Source: Methylorubrum rhodinum (GTDB taxonomy: Bacteria > Pseudomonadota > Alphaproteobacteria > Rhizobiales > Beijerinckiaceae). Taken from it: a DNA stretch of 64,000 nt. Location of the stretch: assembly GCF_014199935.1 (NCBI RefSeq), contig NZ_JACHOP010000001.1, forward strand, positions 310,001-374,000, given 5' to 3'. Below, one piece after another: positions 56,489 through 64,000 of the stretch (its first letter is position 1; each line of letters opens with the position of its first letter). The notes beneath the pieces are model-generated. The model saw nothing but the letters and a program-made list of their open reading frames with translations, did not search any database and was not told the origin of the DNA. The translations under genes were made by a program, and so were the position numbers.

Positions 56489-57658
56489 ATGAGCCAGATC
56501 GAGCGCTACATATTCAGGATCGCGCTCGGGGCCTTCCTCGCCTGCCTGATCGGGCTCACCGGCACGATCTGGGTGACGCAGGCCCTGCGCGAGCTCGACC
56601 TCGTGACCGCCAAGGGCCAGACGCTCCTCGTCTTCCTGTTCATCACCGGGCTGTCGCTGCCGACGCTGATCACCGTGATCGCCCCGGTCGCCCTGTTCAT
56701 CGCCTGCGTCTACGCGCTCAACCGGCTCAACGGCGACTCCGAGCTGATCGTGATGTCGGCGGCCGGCATGGCGCCGCGCCGCCTGCTGAAGCCGTTCCTC
56801 ACCCTCGCGCTCGCGGTCAGCTTCGTGACCGCCTTCCTGACGATCCAGGTGATGCCCTCGTCGTTCCAGGAACTGCGCGACGTGCTGACCCGCGTGCGCG
56901 GCGATTTCGTCGCCAACGTCGTCAAGGAGGGCCAGTTCACCGCGCTCGACAGCGGCATCACCTTCCACTTCCGCGAGCGCGGGGCCGACGGCTCGCTCCA
57001 GGGTCTGTTCATCCAGGACAAGCGCGAGGCGGGCAAGGCGGTGGTCTATCTGGCCGAGCGCGGGCGCGTCGCCGAGGCCGACGGGCAGACCTATCTCGTC
57101 TTGGAGAAGGGCAGCATCCACCGCCAGCAGAAGGACAGCCGCGATTCCTCGATCGTGAGCTACGAGCGCTACGCCGTCGATCTCGCCGCCTTCACGCCGC
57201 CGGACGCGGAGGTGGTCTACAAGCCGCGCGAGCGCTCGACCACGGCCCTGCTCTTCCCCGACACCTCGGAGGTCTACTACCAGTTCCAGAAGGGCCGCTT
57301 CCGCGCCGAGCTGCACGACCGGCTCTCGGCCTGGCTCTACCCCCTGGCGCTCACCTTCATCGCGTTCGCCGCGCTCGGCGATCCGCGCACCACGCGCCAG
57401 GGCCGCGGGCTCGCGGTGGCGGGGGCGGTGGTCGGCGTCGTGATCCTGCGCATCGCGGGCTTCGCCGCGAGCAGCGCCGCCGTGCGCAGCCCCGGCGCGG
57501 TGGCGGCGATCTACGCCGCGCCGCTCGGCGCCATCGCCCTGTCCTCCCTGCTGATCTTCGGCGGCGCTCGGGTCCGCGCCTTGAGCGAACGGCTCGCCCG
57601 GGGGCGGCGCGCCCTCGTCGCCTCCCTGCGGCGGCGCCCGCAGGCCGGGCGGGCCTGA
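56489..57658 (+). CDS. lptF: LPS export ABC transporter permease LptF
   Basis: The protein has 389 residues with the six-helix YjgP/YjgQ plan: three helices (FRIALGAFLACLIGLTGTIW, LFITGLSLPTLITVIAPVALF, FLTLALAVSFVTAFLTIQVM), a beta-jellyroll-like periplasmic domain of about 150-280, and three more helices near the end. The AAGMAPRRLLKPF coupling helix that contacts the LptB ATPase lies near residue 90. With LptG and LptB it lifts lipopolysaccharide out of the inner membrane to the LptCAD bridge. The ribosome-binding site before ATG 56489 is poor. lptG starts 13 bases after its stop. Confidence 0.93.
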   Translation: MSQIERYIFRIALGAFLACLIGLTGTIWVTQALRELDLVTAKGQTLLVFLFITGLSLPTLITVIAPVALFIACVYALNRLNGDSELIVMSAAGMAPRRLLKPFLTLALAVSFVTAFLTIQVMPSSFQELRDVLTRVRGDFVANVVKEGQFTALDSGITFHFRERGADGSLQGLFIQDKREAGKAVVYLAERGRVAEADGQTYLVLEKGSIHRQQKDSRDSSIVSYERYAVDLAAFTPPDAEVVYKPRERSTTALLFPDTSEVYYQFQKGRFRAELHDRLSAWLYPLALTFIAFAALGDPRTTRQGRGLAVAGAVVGVVILRIAGFAASSAAVRSPGAVAAIYAAPLGAIALSSLLIFGGARVRALSERLARGRRALVASLRRRPQAGRA

Positions 57659-57671
57659 GGGGAGCCGCGCC

Positions 57672-58760
57672 ATGCTGATCGGGCCGACGCTCGGGCGCTA
57701 CTTCGCGTGGCGCTTCGTGCGCACCATCCTCGGCGTGTTCGTCACGGTGTTCGCGCTCGTCTACACCCTCGACTTCGTCGAGCTGCTGCGCCGCGCGGGC
57801 GACACGCAAGGCGCCTCGGCCGGGCTGATGGCTCAGCTCGCCCTCTACCGCACCCCCGCGGTCGCCGAGAGCGTGCTGCCCTTCGCGATCCTGTTCGGGT
57901 CGATGGCCGCTCTGCTCCAGCTCTCGCGCAAGCTCGAACTCGTCGTGGCGCGCGCCGCCGGCATCTCGGCCTGGCAGTTCCTCCAGCCCGGCGCCTTCGT
58001 GGCGCTCGCCATCGGCGTGATCGCCATCGGCGCCTACAACCCGCTCTCGGCGGCGCTCAAGCAGCGCTCCAGCGAGATCGAGGCCAAGATCTTCGCCAAG
58101 GCCACCAAGGCCGGCACCGGCAAGGACCTGTGGCTGCGCCAGCGCAGCATCGACGGGCAGGCGGTCATCCGCGCCGAGACCGCCATCGAGGGCACGACGA
58201 CGCTCGCCGGCGTCACCGCCTTCCTGTTCGACGATTCGGGCGCCTTCACCGCCCAGGTCGAGGCGGCGCGTGCGATTCTGCACGACGGGTGGTGGGAGCT
58301 TCAGGACGTGCGCGTCCTCACCAAGGATTCGCCTCCCGAGAGCCACGACAGCTACCTGATCGCCTCGACGCTCGACCTCGGCCAGATCCGGCAGCGCTTC
58401 ACCCCCCCGGAATCTGTGCCCTTCTGGCAACTCCCGGAGACCATCGCGCGCCACGAGCGGGCCGGGCTGGATGCCACGCGCTACCGCCTCCAGTACGATG
58501 TGCTGCTGGCGACACCCCTGCTCTACCTCGCGATGGTTCTCGTGGCGGCAACGGTTTCCTTAAGGTTCTTCCGGTTTGGTGGGGTCGGCAAGCTGGTGCT
58601 CGGCGGGGTGGCGGCGGGCTTCGTTCTGTACGTCGCGCGTCAGGTCATGGAGGGCCTGGGCGCGTCGGGGATGGTCGCGCCGACGGTGGCGGCGTGGTTC
58701 CCCGCCGTGGTAGGGAGTCTTCTCGGTACGCTCACGCTTCTCTATCAGGAGGACGGCTGA
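57672..58760 (+). CDS. lptG: LPS export ABC transporter permease LptG
   Basis: The protein has 362 residues. LGRYFAWRFVRTILGVFVTVFALVYTLDFVELLRR opens the first helix, as usual for LptG. A RKLELVVARAAGISAWQFLQP coupling helix lies near 85-105, a periplasmic beta domain follows, and three helices close the protein (LLATPLLYLAMVLVAATVSLRF, LVLGGVAAGFVLYVARQVMEGLG and VAAWFPAVVGSLLGTLTLLY). A GGGGAG site precedes the ATG. It pairs with LptF in the inner membrane. Confidence 0.95.
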   Translation: MLIGPTLGRYFAWRFVRTILGVFVTVFALVYTLDFVELLRRAGDTQGASAGLMAQLALYRTPAVAESVLPFAILFGSMAALLQLSRKLELVVARAAGISAWQFLQPGAFVALAIGVIAIGAYNPLSAALKQRSSEIEAKIFAKATKAGTGKDLWLRQRSIDGQAVIRAETAIEGTTTLAGVTAFLFDDSGAFTAQVEAARAILHDGWWELQDVRVLTKDSPPESHDSYLIASTLDLGQIRQRFTPPESVPFWQLPETIARHERAGLDATRYRLQYDVLLATPLLYLAMVLVAATVSLRFFRFGGVGKLVLGGVAAGFVLYVARQVMEGLGASGMVAPTVAAWFPAVVGSLLGTLTLLYQEDG

Positions 58761-58787
58761 TGCGCGGTTGTCCAGGGGACGCGTCGG

Positions 58788-61436
58788 GTGGACGGGGTCG
58801 TCGTGCAGGGGGCTGCACAGGAGACGGGTGGCGCGTTGCGTAAGGTCGCCGACATCACTGTCACGGTCTCGCTGGCTGCGCTCATGACGGCGGGCCTCGG
58901 GCTCGCCGCGCCGCGCGCCCAGGCCCAGGCCGGGCTGGAGCGGCTCGCCGGCTCCCCTCAGGATCCGAAGGGCAAGGATTCCAAGGACCAGCGCCTGCTC
59001 GTCGAGGCGGACGAGCTGATCTACGACAACGACCGCAACACGGTCACCGCCCGCGGCAACGCGCAGCTCAGCTACGGCACGCGCACCCTCCAGGCCGACC
59101 GGGTCCGCTACGACCGCGGCACCTCGCGGGTCTTCGCCGAGGGCAACGTGCGCCTGACCGACGAGACCGGCGCGCTCGTCACCGGCGACCGGATGGAGCT
59201 GACCGACGACTTCAAGAACGGCTTCGTCGACGCGCTGCGCATCCAGCAGACGGTCGAACTGAAGGGCGAGACCGTGCGCACCCGCATCTCCGCCCCGCGG
59301 GCGGAGCGGATCGCGGGCGAGGTGTCGAGCTTCGACTACGCCACCTACACCGCCTGCGAGCCCTGCAAGGACAACCCGGCCAAGCCCCCGCTGTGGCAGA
59401 TCAAGGCCGCCAAGATCATCCACGACAACCAGACCCACACGATCTCCTACGAGGATTCGACCCTCGAGATCGGCGGCATCCCGGTCGCCTACCTGCCCTA
59501 TTTCGAGTCGGCCGACCCGACGGTGAAGCGCAAGACCGGCTTCCTGACGCCGCGCTTCATCACCTCGACGGCGCTCGGCTCCGGCCTGTCCACACCGTTC
59601 TTCATCAACCTCGACCCGAGCTACGACCTGACGCTCTCGCCCGCCTTCGTGAGCCGCCAGGGCGTGCTCGGACAGGCCGAGTACCGCCAGAGGCTCGACA
59701 ACGGCTCCTACAACGTCCGCCTCTCGGGCATCTTCCAGTCGACGCCCTCGGCCTTCCTGCCGGGGCCGCTCGGCGCCGCCGACCGCGAGTTCCGCGGCGC
59801 GGTCGAGTCGCGCGGGCGCTTCTTCATCAACGAGCGCTGGCGCACCGGCTGGGACCTCGTCGGCGTGACCGACAAGTGGTTCCTCGACAATTACCGCATC
59901 CGCAACCAGAGCATCACCACCGACTTCTTCCGCGAGGCGGTCTCGACCGGCTACCTGATCGGCCAGGGCGACCGCTCGTGGTTCGAGGCGCGCGGCTACT
60001 ACTTCAAGGCGCTGTCCAGCTTCGACTGGCAGAAGGAGCAGCCGATCGTCGCGCCCGTCATCGACTACGACAAGCGCATCGACGGGCCGGGCAAGATCGG
60101 CGGCGAGGTGCGCTTCCAGGCCAACGTCACCAGCCTGACCCGCGAGGCGACCGACTTTCAGGGCATCCCGCGCACCGGCAGCTACGTGTTCGCGCCGAGC
60201 GTCAACGGCATCAGCTACCCGCTCTACGAGACCTGCACGACCTTCGTGCGGGAGCGCTGCATCGTGCGGGGCCTGGGGGGCACCACCACCCGCCTCTCGG
60301 CCCAGGCCTCCTGGCGGCGCAGCTTCATCGACGATGCCGGCCAGGTCTTCACGCCGTTCGCGTATCTGCGCACCGACCTGTTCTCGGTCAATCCGAGCCT
60401 GTCGGGCTTCCAGAACCAGAACGTCGCCAGCATCACCACCGTCGACGACGGGTTGTCCGGCCGCGTCATGCCGGCGATCGGCATCGACTACCGCTATCCG
60501 TTCGTCGCCGATTTCGGCGGCCTCGGCGTCCACACCCTGGAGCCGATCGCCCAGCTGGTCGCGCGCCCGTCCGAGACCCGGATCGGGCGCCTGCCCAACG
60601 AGGATGCGCAGAGCCTCGTCTTCGACGACACCTCCCTGTTCGAGTGGGACAAGTTCTCCGGCTACGACCGGGTCGAGGGCGGCGTGCGGGCCAATCTCGG
60701 CGGCCAGTATTCCGTGGTCACGCCGTCCGGCTGGTACGCGAACGTGATGTTCGGCGAATCGATCCAGGTCGCGGGCGTGAACTCGTTCCGCCGCGGGGAT
60801 CTGGCCAATGTCGGCCTCGATTCCGGCCTGGAGCATCGCCGCTCGGACTTCGTCGGCCGCGCCCAGGTCTCGCCGAACCAGAACATCAGCTTCATCAGCC
60901 GCTTCCGGCTCGGCCAGGGCGATCTCGGCGTCAACCGCTTCGAGACCGGCGTGACCGCGCGCTTCGCGCCGTTCCTGCCCCTCGAGACCTCGCTGTTCTA
61001 CTCCTACTACCAGGCCCAGCCGGCGCTCGGCTTCGCCCATCGCCGCGAGGGCGTGACGGCGTCCGCGACCTACCGGATCACGCCGAACTGGTTCCTCACC
61101 GGCTCGGCGCTCGTGGACCTGACCCACTATCTCGACGCCCGCGACACCTACACCGACCTCTACACCGGCTATCTGGCCACCGGGGGCGCCGCGCCGATCT
61201 ACAAGAATCCCGGCGCGTTCTACCTCTCGGGCATGAGCCTCGGCGGCGGCTATCAGGACGAATGCACGACGGTCTCGCTCAACTACATCGTCTCGCCGAT
61301 CGCCACCGCGATTGGCGTGCGCGAGCGCAACCAGACCTTCCTGCTGCGGCTGGAACTGAAGACGCTGGGCGAGGCGGACCTGCGCCAGAACGTCGGCACC
61401 GTGACGACGGCGGACGGAATCGCGGCGGTGCGGTGA
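58788..61436 (+). CDS. lptD: LPS-assembly protein LptD
   Basis: The protein has 882 residues from a GTG at 58788, giving a signal peptide of about 45 residues that ends near APRAQAQA. The OstA/LptA-like N-terminal domain (about 65-190) has LLVEADELIYDNDRNTVTARGNAQLSYG and repeated strands. The C-terminal 600 residues form the beta barrel of the outer-membrane translocon, with FLTPRFITSTALGSGL and many aromatic strand ends. Cysteines occur in TACEPCKD, ETCTTFVRERC and YQDECTTV, which could form the disulfides needed for maturation in E. coli. It inserts lipopolysaccharide into the outer leaflet with LptE. Confidence 0.95.
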   Translation: MDGVVVQGAAQETGGALRKVADITVTVSLAALMTAGLGLAAPRAQAQAGLERLAGSPQDPKGKDSKDQRLLVEADELIYDNDRNTVTARGNAQLSYGTRTLQADRVRYDRGTSRVFAEGNVRLTDETGALVTGDRMELTDDFKNGFVDALRIQQTVELKGETVRTRISAPRAERIAGEVSSFDYATYTACEPCKDNPAKPPLWQIKAAKIIHDNQTHTISYEDSTLEIGGIPVAYLPYFESADPTVKRKTGFLTPRFITSTALGSGLSTPFFINLDPSYDLTLSPAFVSRQGVLGQAEYRQRLDNGSYNVRLSGIFQSTPSAFLPGPLGAADREFRGAVESRGRFFINERWRTGWDLVGVTDKWFLDNYRIRNQSITTDFFREAVSTGYLIGQGDRSWFEARGYYFKALSSFDWQKEQPIVAPVIDYDKRIDGPGKIGGEVRFQANVTSLTREATDFQGIPRTGSYVFAPSVNGISYPLYETCTTFVRERCIVRGLGGTTTRLSAQASWRRSFIDDAGQVFTPFAYLRTDLFSVNPSLSGFQNQNVASITTVDDGLSGRVMPAIGIDYRYPFVADFGGLGVHTLEPIAQLVARPSETRIGRLPNEDAQSLVFDDTSLFEWDKFSGYDRVEGGVRANLGGQYSVVTPSGWYANVMFGESIQVAGVNSFRRGDLANVGLDSGLEHRRSDFVGRAQVSPNQNISFISRFRLGQGDLGVNRFETGVTARFAPFLPLETSLFYSYYQAQPALGFAHRREGVTASATYRITPNWFLTGSALVDLTHYLDARDTYTDLYTGYLATGGAAPIYKNPGAFYLSGMSLGGGYQDECTTVSLNYIVSPIATAIGVRERNQTFLLRLELKTLGEADLRQNVGTVTTADGIAAVR

Positions 61437-61476
61437 GGGGGCGGCAGCCGGGCGGGATGCCTGTATAAGCCCGTTC

Positions 61477-62517
61477 ATGCCCGCCGCCGAACGTCCGCTT
61501 GCCCTCACCCTCGGCGATCCCTCCGGGATCGGCCCCGAACTCGCGCTCAGTGCGTGGCGGCTGCGGGCCGAGCGCGGGGTGCCGCCGTTCCAGTTCATCG
61601 GCGATCCCGACTTTCTGGAGCGCACCGCCCACCGGCTCGGCCTGTTCGTGCCGGTGGCCGAGGTCGAGCCGGACGATGCCGTCGAGGTCTTCTCGAAAGC
61701 CCTGCCGGTGCTGCCGCTGCCGAGCGGCGCGACGGTCGAGGCGACCCCCGGCGCGCCGGATTCGGCCAATGCCGGCGCCATCGTCGAGTCGATCACGACC
61801 GCCGTCGGTCTGGTGCGGACGGGTCGCGCCTCGGCGGTGGTGACCAACCCGATCGCCAAGTTCGTGCTGACCAAGGTGGGCTTTGCCCATCCGGGCCATA
61901 CCGAATTCCTGGCGGCGCTCGCCGCGAGCCCCGGCCGCGAGCCGCCGCTGCCGGTGATGCTCCTGTGGAGCGAGATGCTCAGCGTCGTGCCGGTGACGAT
62001 CCACGTGGCCCTGCGCCGGGTGCCGGACCTGCTGACGCAAGCGCTGGTCGAGCGCACCGCCCGCATCGTCGAGGCCGACCTTCGGACCCGCTTCGGATAC
62101 GAGAAGCCGCGCCTTGTGCTGTCCGGCCTCAACCCGCATGCCGGGGAGGCCGGCACCATGGGCACCGAGGACCGCGACGTGCTGGCCCCCGCCGTCGCGG
62201 CTTTGCGCTCCGAAGGCATCGATATCCGGGGCCCGCTGCCCGCCGACACCCTGTTCCACGAGCGGGCGCGGGCGACCTACGACGTGGCGCTCTGCCCGAC
62301 CCACGATCAGGCTCTCATTCCGATCAAGACGCTCGCCTTCGACGAGGGCGTGAACGTCACGCTGGGGCTCCCCTTCGTGCGCACCTCGCCCGACCACGGC
62401 ACCGCCTTCGACATCGCCGGAAAAGGCGTGGCCCGGCCCGACAGCCTGATCGCGGCGCTCAAGCTCGCGCGGCGGCTGAGCGCCAGCAACGTCACCCCCT
62501 TCCCCGTCCGCGCCTGA
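61477..62517 (+). CDS. pdxA: 4-hydroxythreonine-4-phosphate dehydrogenase
   Basis: The protein has 346 residues. The start [17 protein letters not shown] is typical, and the metal histidines are seen in GHTEFLA and [14 protein letters not shown] and in the DTLFHERAR segment. The C-terminal [42 protein letters not shown] is a family hallmark. It oxidises 4-phosphohydroxy-threonine in pyridoxal-phosphate synthesis. In most relatives surA separates lptD and pdxA; here pdxA starts 40 bases after lptD, so surA is absent from this locus. It precedes rsmA by 16 bases. Confidence 0.96.
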   Translation: MPAAERPLALTLGDPSGIGPELALSAWRLRAERGVPPFQFIGDPDFLERTAHRLGLFVPVAEVEPDDAVEVFSKALPVLPLPSGATVEATPGAPDSANAGAIVESITTAVGLVRTGRASAVVTNPIAKFVLTKVGFAHPGHTEFLAALAASPGREPPLPVMLLWSEMLSVVPVTIHVALRRVPDLLTQALVERTARIVEADLRTRFGYEKPRLVLSGLNPHAGEAGTMGTEDRDVLAPAVAALRSEGIDIRGPLPADTLFHERARATYDVALCPTHDQALIPIKTLAFDEGVNVTLGLPFVRTSPDHGTAFDIAGKGVARPDSLIAALKLARRLSASNVTPFPVRA

Positions 62518-62533
62518 TGCTTTTCCGGAACCG

Positions 62534-63406
62534 ATGACGACCGAACCCGTCAGCGCCGATGGCCTGCCGCCGCTCCGCGAGGTGGTGCGCCGCCACGGCC
62601 TGGAGCCCAGGAAGGCGCTCGGCCAGAATTTCCTGTTCGATCTCAACCTCACCGGACGGATCGCCCGGAGCGCCGGCGCGCTCGACGGCGTCACCGTGGT
62701 CGAGGTCGGCCCCGGCCCCGGCGGACTGACCCGCGCCCTGCTGGCGGCGGGCGCGAGCCGCGTCATCGCCATCGAGCGCGATCCCCGCGCCCTGCCGGCT
62801 CTGGCCGAGATCGCCGCCCACTATCCCGGCCGCCTCGACGTGGTCGATGCGGATGCGGTGGGTTTCGACCCGCGCCCGATGATTGGCGAGGGGCCGGCCC
62901 GGATCGTCGCCAACCTTCCCTACAACGTCGCGACCCCCTTGCTCACCGGCTGGCTCGGCGCCGACGCCCACGACGAAGCGTGGCCGCCGTGGTGGGACTC
63001 GGCGGTGCTGATGTTCCAGCGCGAGGTCGCCGAGCGCATCGTCGCCGACGAGGCGGATCGCCCCAATTACGGTCGCCTCGGCGTGCTCTGCGGCTGGCGC
63101 ACGCAGGCCACCATCCTGTTCGACGTGGCCCCCTCCGCCTTCGTGCCGCCGCCGAAGGTCACCTCCAGCGTCGTCCACCTGCGCCCGCGGGAAAACCCCC
63201 TGCCCTGCCGGATCGCCGATCTGGAGCGGGTGACCCGCGCGGCCTTTGGCCAGCGCCGCAAGATGCTGCGCCAGAGCCTCAAGGCGGCGACGCCCGATCC
63301 GGCCGGGCTGCTGGCCGCCGCCGGCCTGCCCGAGACGGCGCGGGCGGAGGAGATCCCGGTCGAAGGTTTCGTGGCTTTGGCCCGCGCGGTCGCGGACGCT
63401 CGATAG
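62534..63406 (+). CDS. rsmA: 16S rRNA dimethyladenosine transferase
   Basis: The protein has 290 residues. It opens with [22 protein letters not shown], the KsgA/RsmA substrate-binding start, then the SAM loop [19 protein letters not shown] and the catalytic [11 protein letters not shown] motif with Asn-Leu-Pro-Tyr. [13 protein letters not shown] is the C-terminal helical signature. It dimethylates two adjacent adenines near the 3' end of 16S rRNA as a late check in 30S assembly. It is the last gene of the lptF-to-rsmA rightward run. Confidence 0.96.
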   Translation: MTTEPVSADGLPPLREVVRRHGLEPRKALGQNFLFDLNLTGRIARSAGALDGVTVVEVGPGPGGLTRALLAAGASRVIAIERDPRALPALAEIAAHYPGRLDVVDADAVGFDPRPMIGEGPARIVANLPYNVATPLLTGWLGADAHDEAWPPWWDSAVLMFQREVAERIVADEADRPNYGRLGVLCGWRTQATILFDVAPSAFVPPPKVTSSVVHLRPRENPLPCRIADLERVTRAAFGQRRKMLRQSLKAATPDPAGLLAAAGLPETARAEEIPVEGFVALARAVADAR

Positions 63407-63752
63407 GTTCGGCCCGATCCCTGCAAGGTGATCGCCGTGATGCGGAGTCCGTTGACGAGGCCGTCACCAGGCTCCGCAACCGGCGGCGTGTTTTCGCTTG
63501 AACAGCCGCACGGTTTCGGACGATGGTCGGACGAGGGCGCATCAGACGTCCGACGTTGCAGAGGGGCCGGCACCATGATCATCGAAGGTTTCGCAGCCAA
63601 TCCCCTTGTGGGCAATTCGGTTGCCGGCATGCCGATGTCTTAGGCCCCGTGTCCGCCCGGTGACCGGGCGCACCCCCGCACAGCCGCTTCCCGTCTAGCA
63701 CGCACCCTGTGCGGAAGACGGACGCGGTTGTCCGAACGGGACGTGATCGGCC
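63407..63752. other. Intergenic region after rsmA
   Basis: No convincing gene is seen in these 346 bases. A frame at 63428-63643 has no domain-like text, no ribosome-binding site and an unlikely composition. An 8-bp palindrome, CGCCCGGT plus ACCGGGCG, lies at 63653-63669 and may be part of a terminator or operator. The last part should carry the promoter of the next gene. Confidence 0.45.
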
Positions 63753-64000
63753 GTGAGAGTTCTCGACGATATTCCGGCGCCGGCGCCCGGCCCGTCCTAT
63801 GGCGGGTTGTTCTCCACGCGCGTCTACGAGGCCGAATCGGGCGGCACGATCCGTCTCGACGATGCGGCCCTGCTGTTCAAGGGCGAGTTCGCCCGCTTCG
63901 GCAGCGACCTCGTCATCAGCGACGCCTTCCACCGTGTCGTCGTGCAGGACTATTTCGCGGTCGAGTCGCGCCCGCGGCTAGAGGCCCCGAACGGGGCCGC
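63753..64000 (+). CDS. N-terminal part of a probable large secreted repeat/adhesin-type protein (3' end outside window)
   Basis: The frame is open from a GTG at 63753 to the right edge, giving about 82 residues: VLDDIPAPAPGPSYGGLFSTRVYEAESGG, then TIRLDDAALLFKGEFARFGSDLVISDAFHRVVVQDYFAVESRPRLEAPNG. There is no signal peptide. The phrase pattern F-R-G-D-L-V-I, then H-R-V-V-V-Q-D-Y-F and a Glu-Ala-Pro-Asn-Gly-type end is seen, as far as I recall, in the N-terminal domain of very long type I secreted adhesins and Ig/VCBS-repeat proteins of alphaproteobacteria. The assignment rests on this short stretch and could be wrong. Confidence 0.45.
   Translation, partial: MRVLDDIPAPAPGPSYGGLFSTRVYEAESGGTIRLDDAALLFKGEFARFGSDLVISDAFHRVVVQDYFAVESRPRLEAPNGA

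Noticed and set aside
58560..62249. A 1229-residue reading frame antisense to lptG, lptD and pdxA
   Set aside because: It crosses three real genes on the other strand, shows no domain text and is a GC-bias shadow.
63428..63643. A 71-residue frame after rsmA
   Set aside because: There is no ribosome-binding site, signal or domain-like pattern, and the composition is unlike neighbouring genes.
1..64000. tRNA, rRNA or CRISPR features
   Set aside because: No cloverleaf-type sequence, conserved rRNA stretch or evenly spaced direct repeat array was seen. This was judged by eye and a tRNA scan could overturn it.

Overview
The window is GC-rich (I estimate about 70%) with strong third-position GC bias. 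It looks like the chromosome of an alphaproteobacterium in the Hyphomicrobiales, most like Methylobacterium/Methylorubrum. The reasons are the lptF-lptG-lptD-pdxA-rsmA order, an RNase E with a large acidic insertion and a GWW tail, an Omp25/31-type porin, paired L,D-transpeptidases, a CheZ-like protein, and a dispersed palindromic repeat of the kind common between genes in that group. The genus is inferred from gene content, not from a marker gene. I saw no rRNA, tRNA, CRISPR array, complete insertion sequence, prophage or replication origin. Coding density is high and both strands are used.

Layout. 1-9 kb: end of a MidA-type methyltransferase, pgeF, a porin, a DUF2076 protein, a TadG-like protein, an L,D-transpeptidase and a CheZ-like protein. 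7-20 kb: uvrC-pgsA, moaD, an S9 peptidase, a second L,D-transpeptidase, and sbcD-mazE-mazF-sbcC. 20-31 kb: a NarK-type transporter, comF, a methyltransferase with DUF427, the argJ-SIMPL-mutT-DUF6880 operon, a degenerate receiver protein, an exported glutathione peroxidase-like protein, and an MFS pump divergent from an AraC regulator. 31-39 kb: several small proteins, pyrB, a methionine-rich exported protein next to a b-type cytochrome and a sulfite-oxidase/MsrP-like molybdoenzyme, and topA. 39-47 kb: penicillin-binding protein 1A, an AmiC-type amidase and rne. 47-56 kb: small membrane proteins, an aminotransferase, a HicB-like protein, an HD-GYP protein, a DsbA-like protein, a FadD-like ligase, a membrane protein, pepA and a parDE pair. 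56-64 kb: lptF-lptG-lptD-pdxA-rsmA and the start of a probable large surface protein.

Themes. Much of the window builds or guards the cell envelope: two L,D-transpeptidases, PBP1A, AmiC, PgeF, the Lpt proteins, the porin and periplasmic redox proteins. Nucleic-acid maintenance is the second theme (uvrC, sbcCD, topA, rne, comF, mutT, rsmA). Two toxin-antitoxin pairs are present, and one sits between sbcD and sbcC.

The most interesting region is 33.7-36.5 kb. A Met/Lys-rich exported protein lies directly upstream of a membrane cytochrome b and a Tat-exported MsrP-like molybdoenzyme. This resembles the methionine-sulfoxide redox cycle that scavenges hypochlorite in Azospira, and the whole module is bracketed by two long-form copies of the local palindromic repeat. 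Most start codons are inferred from ribosome-binding sites, signal peptides and family lengths.
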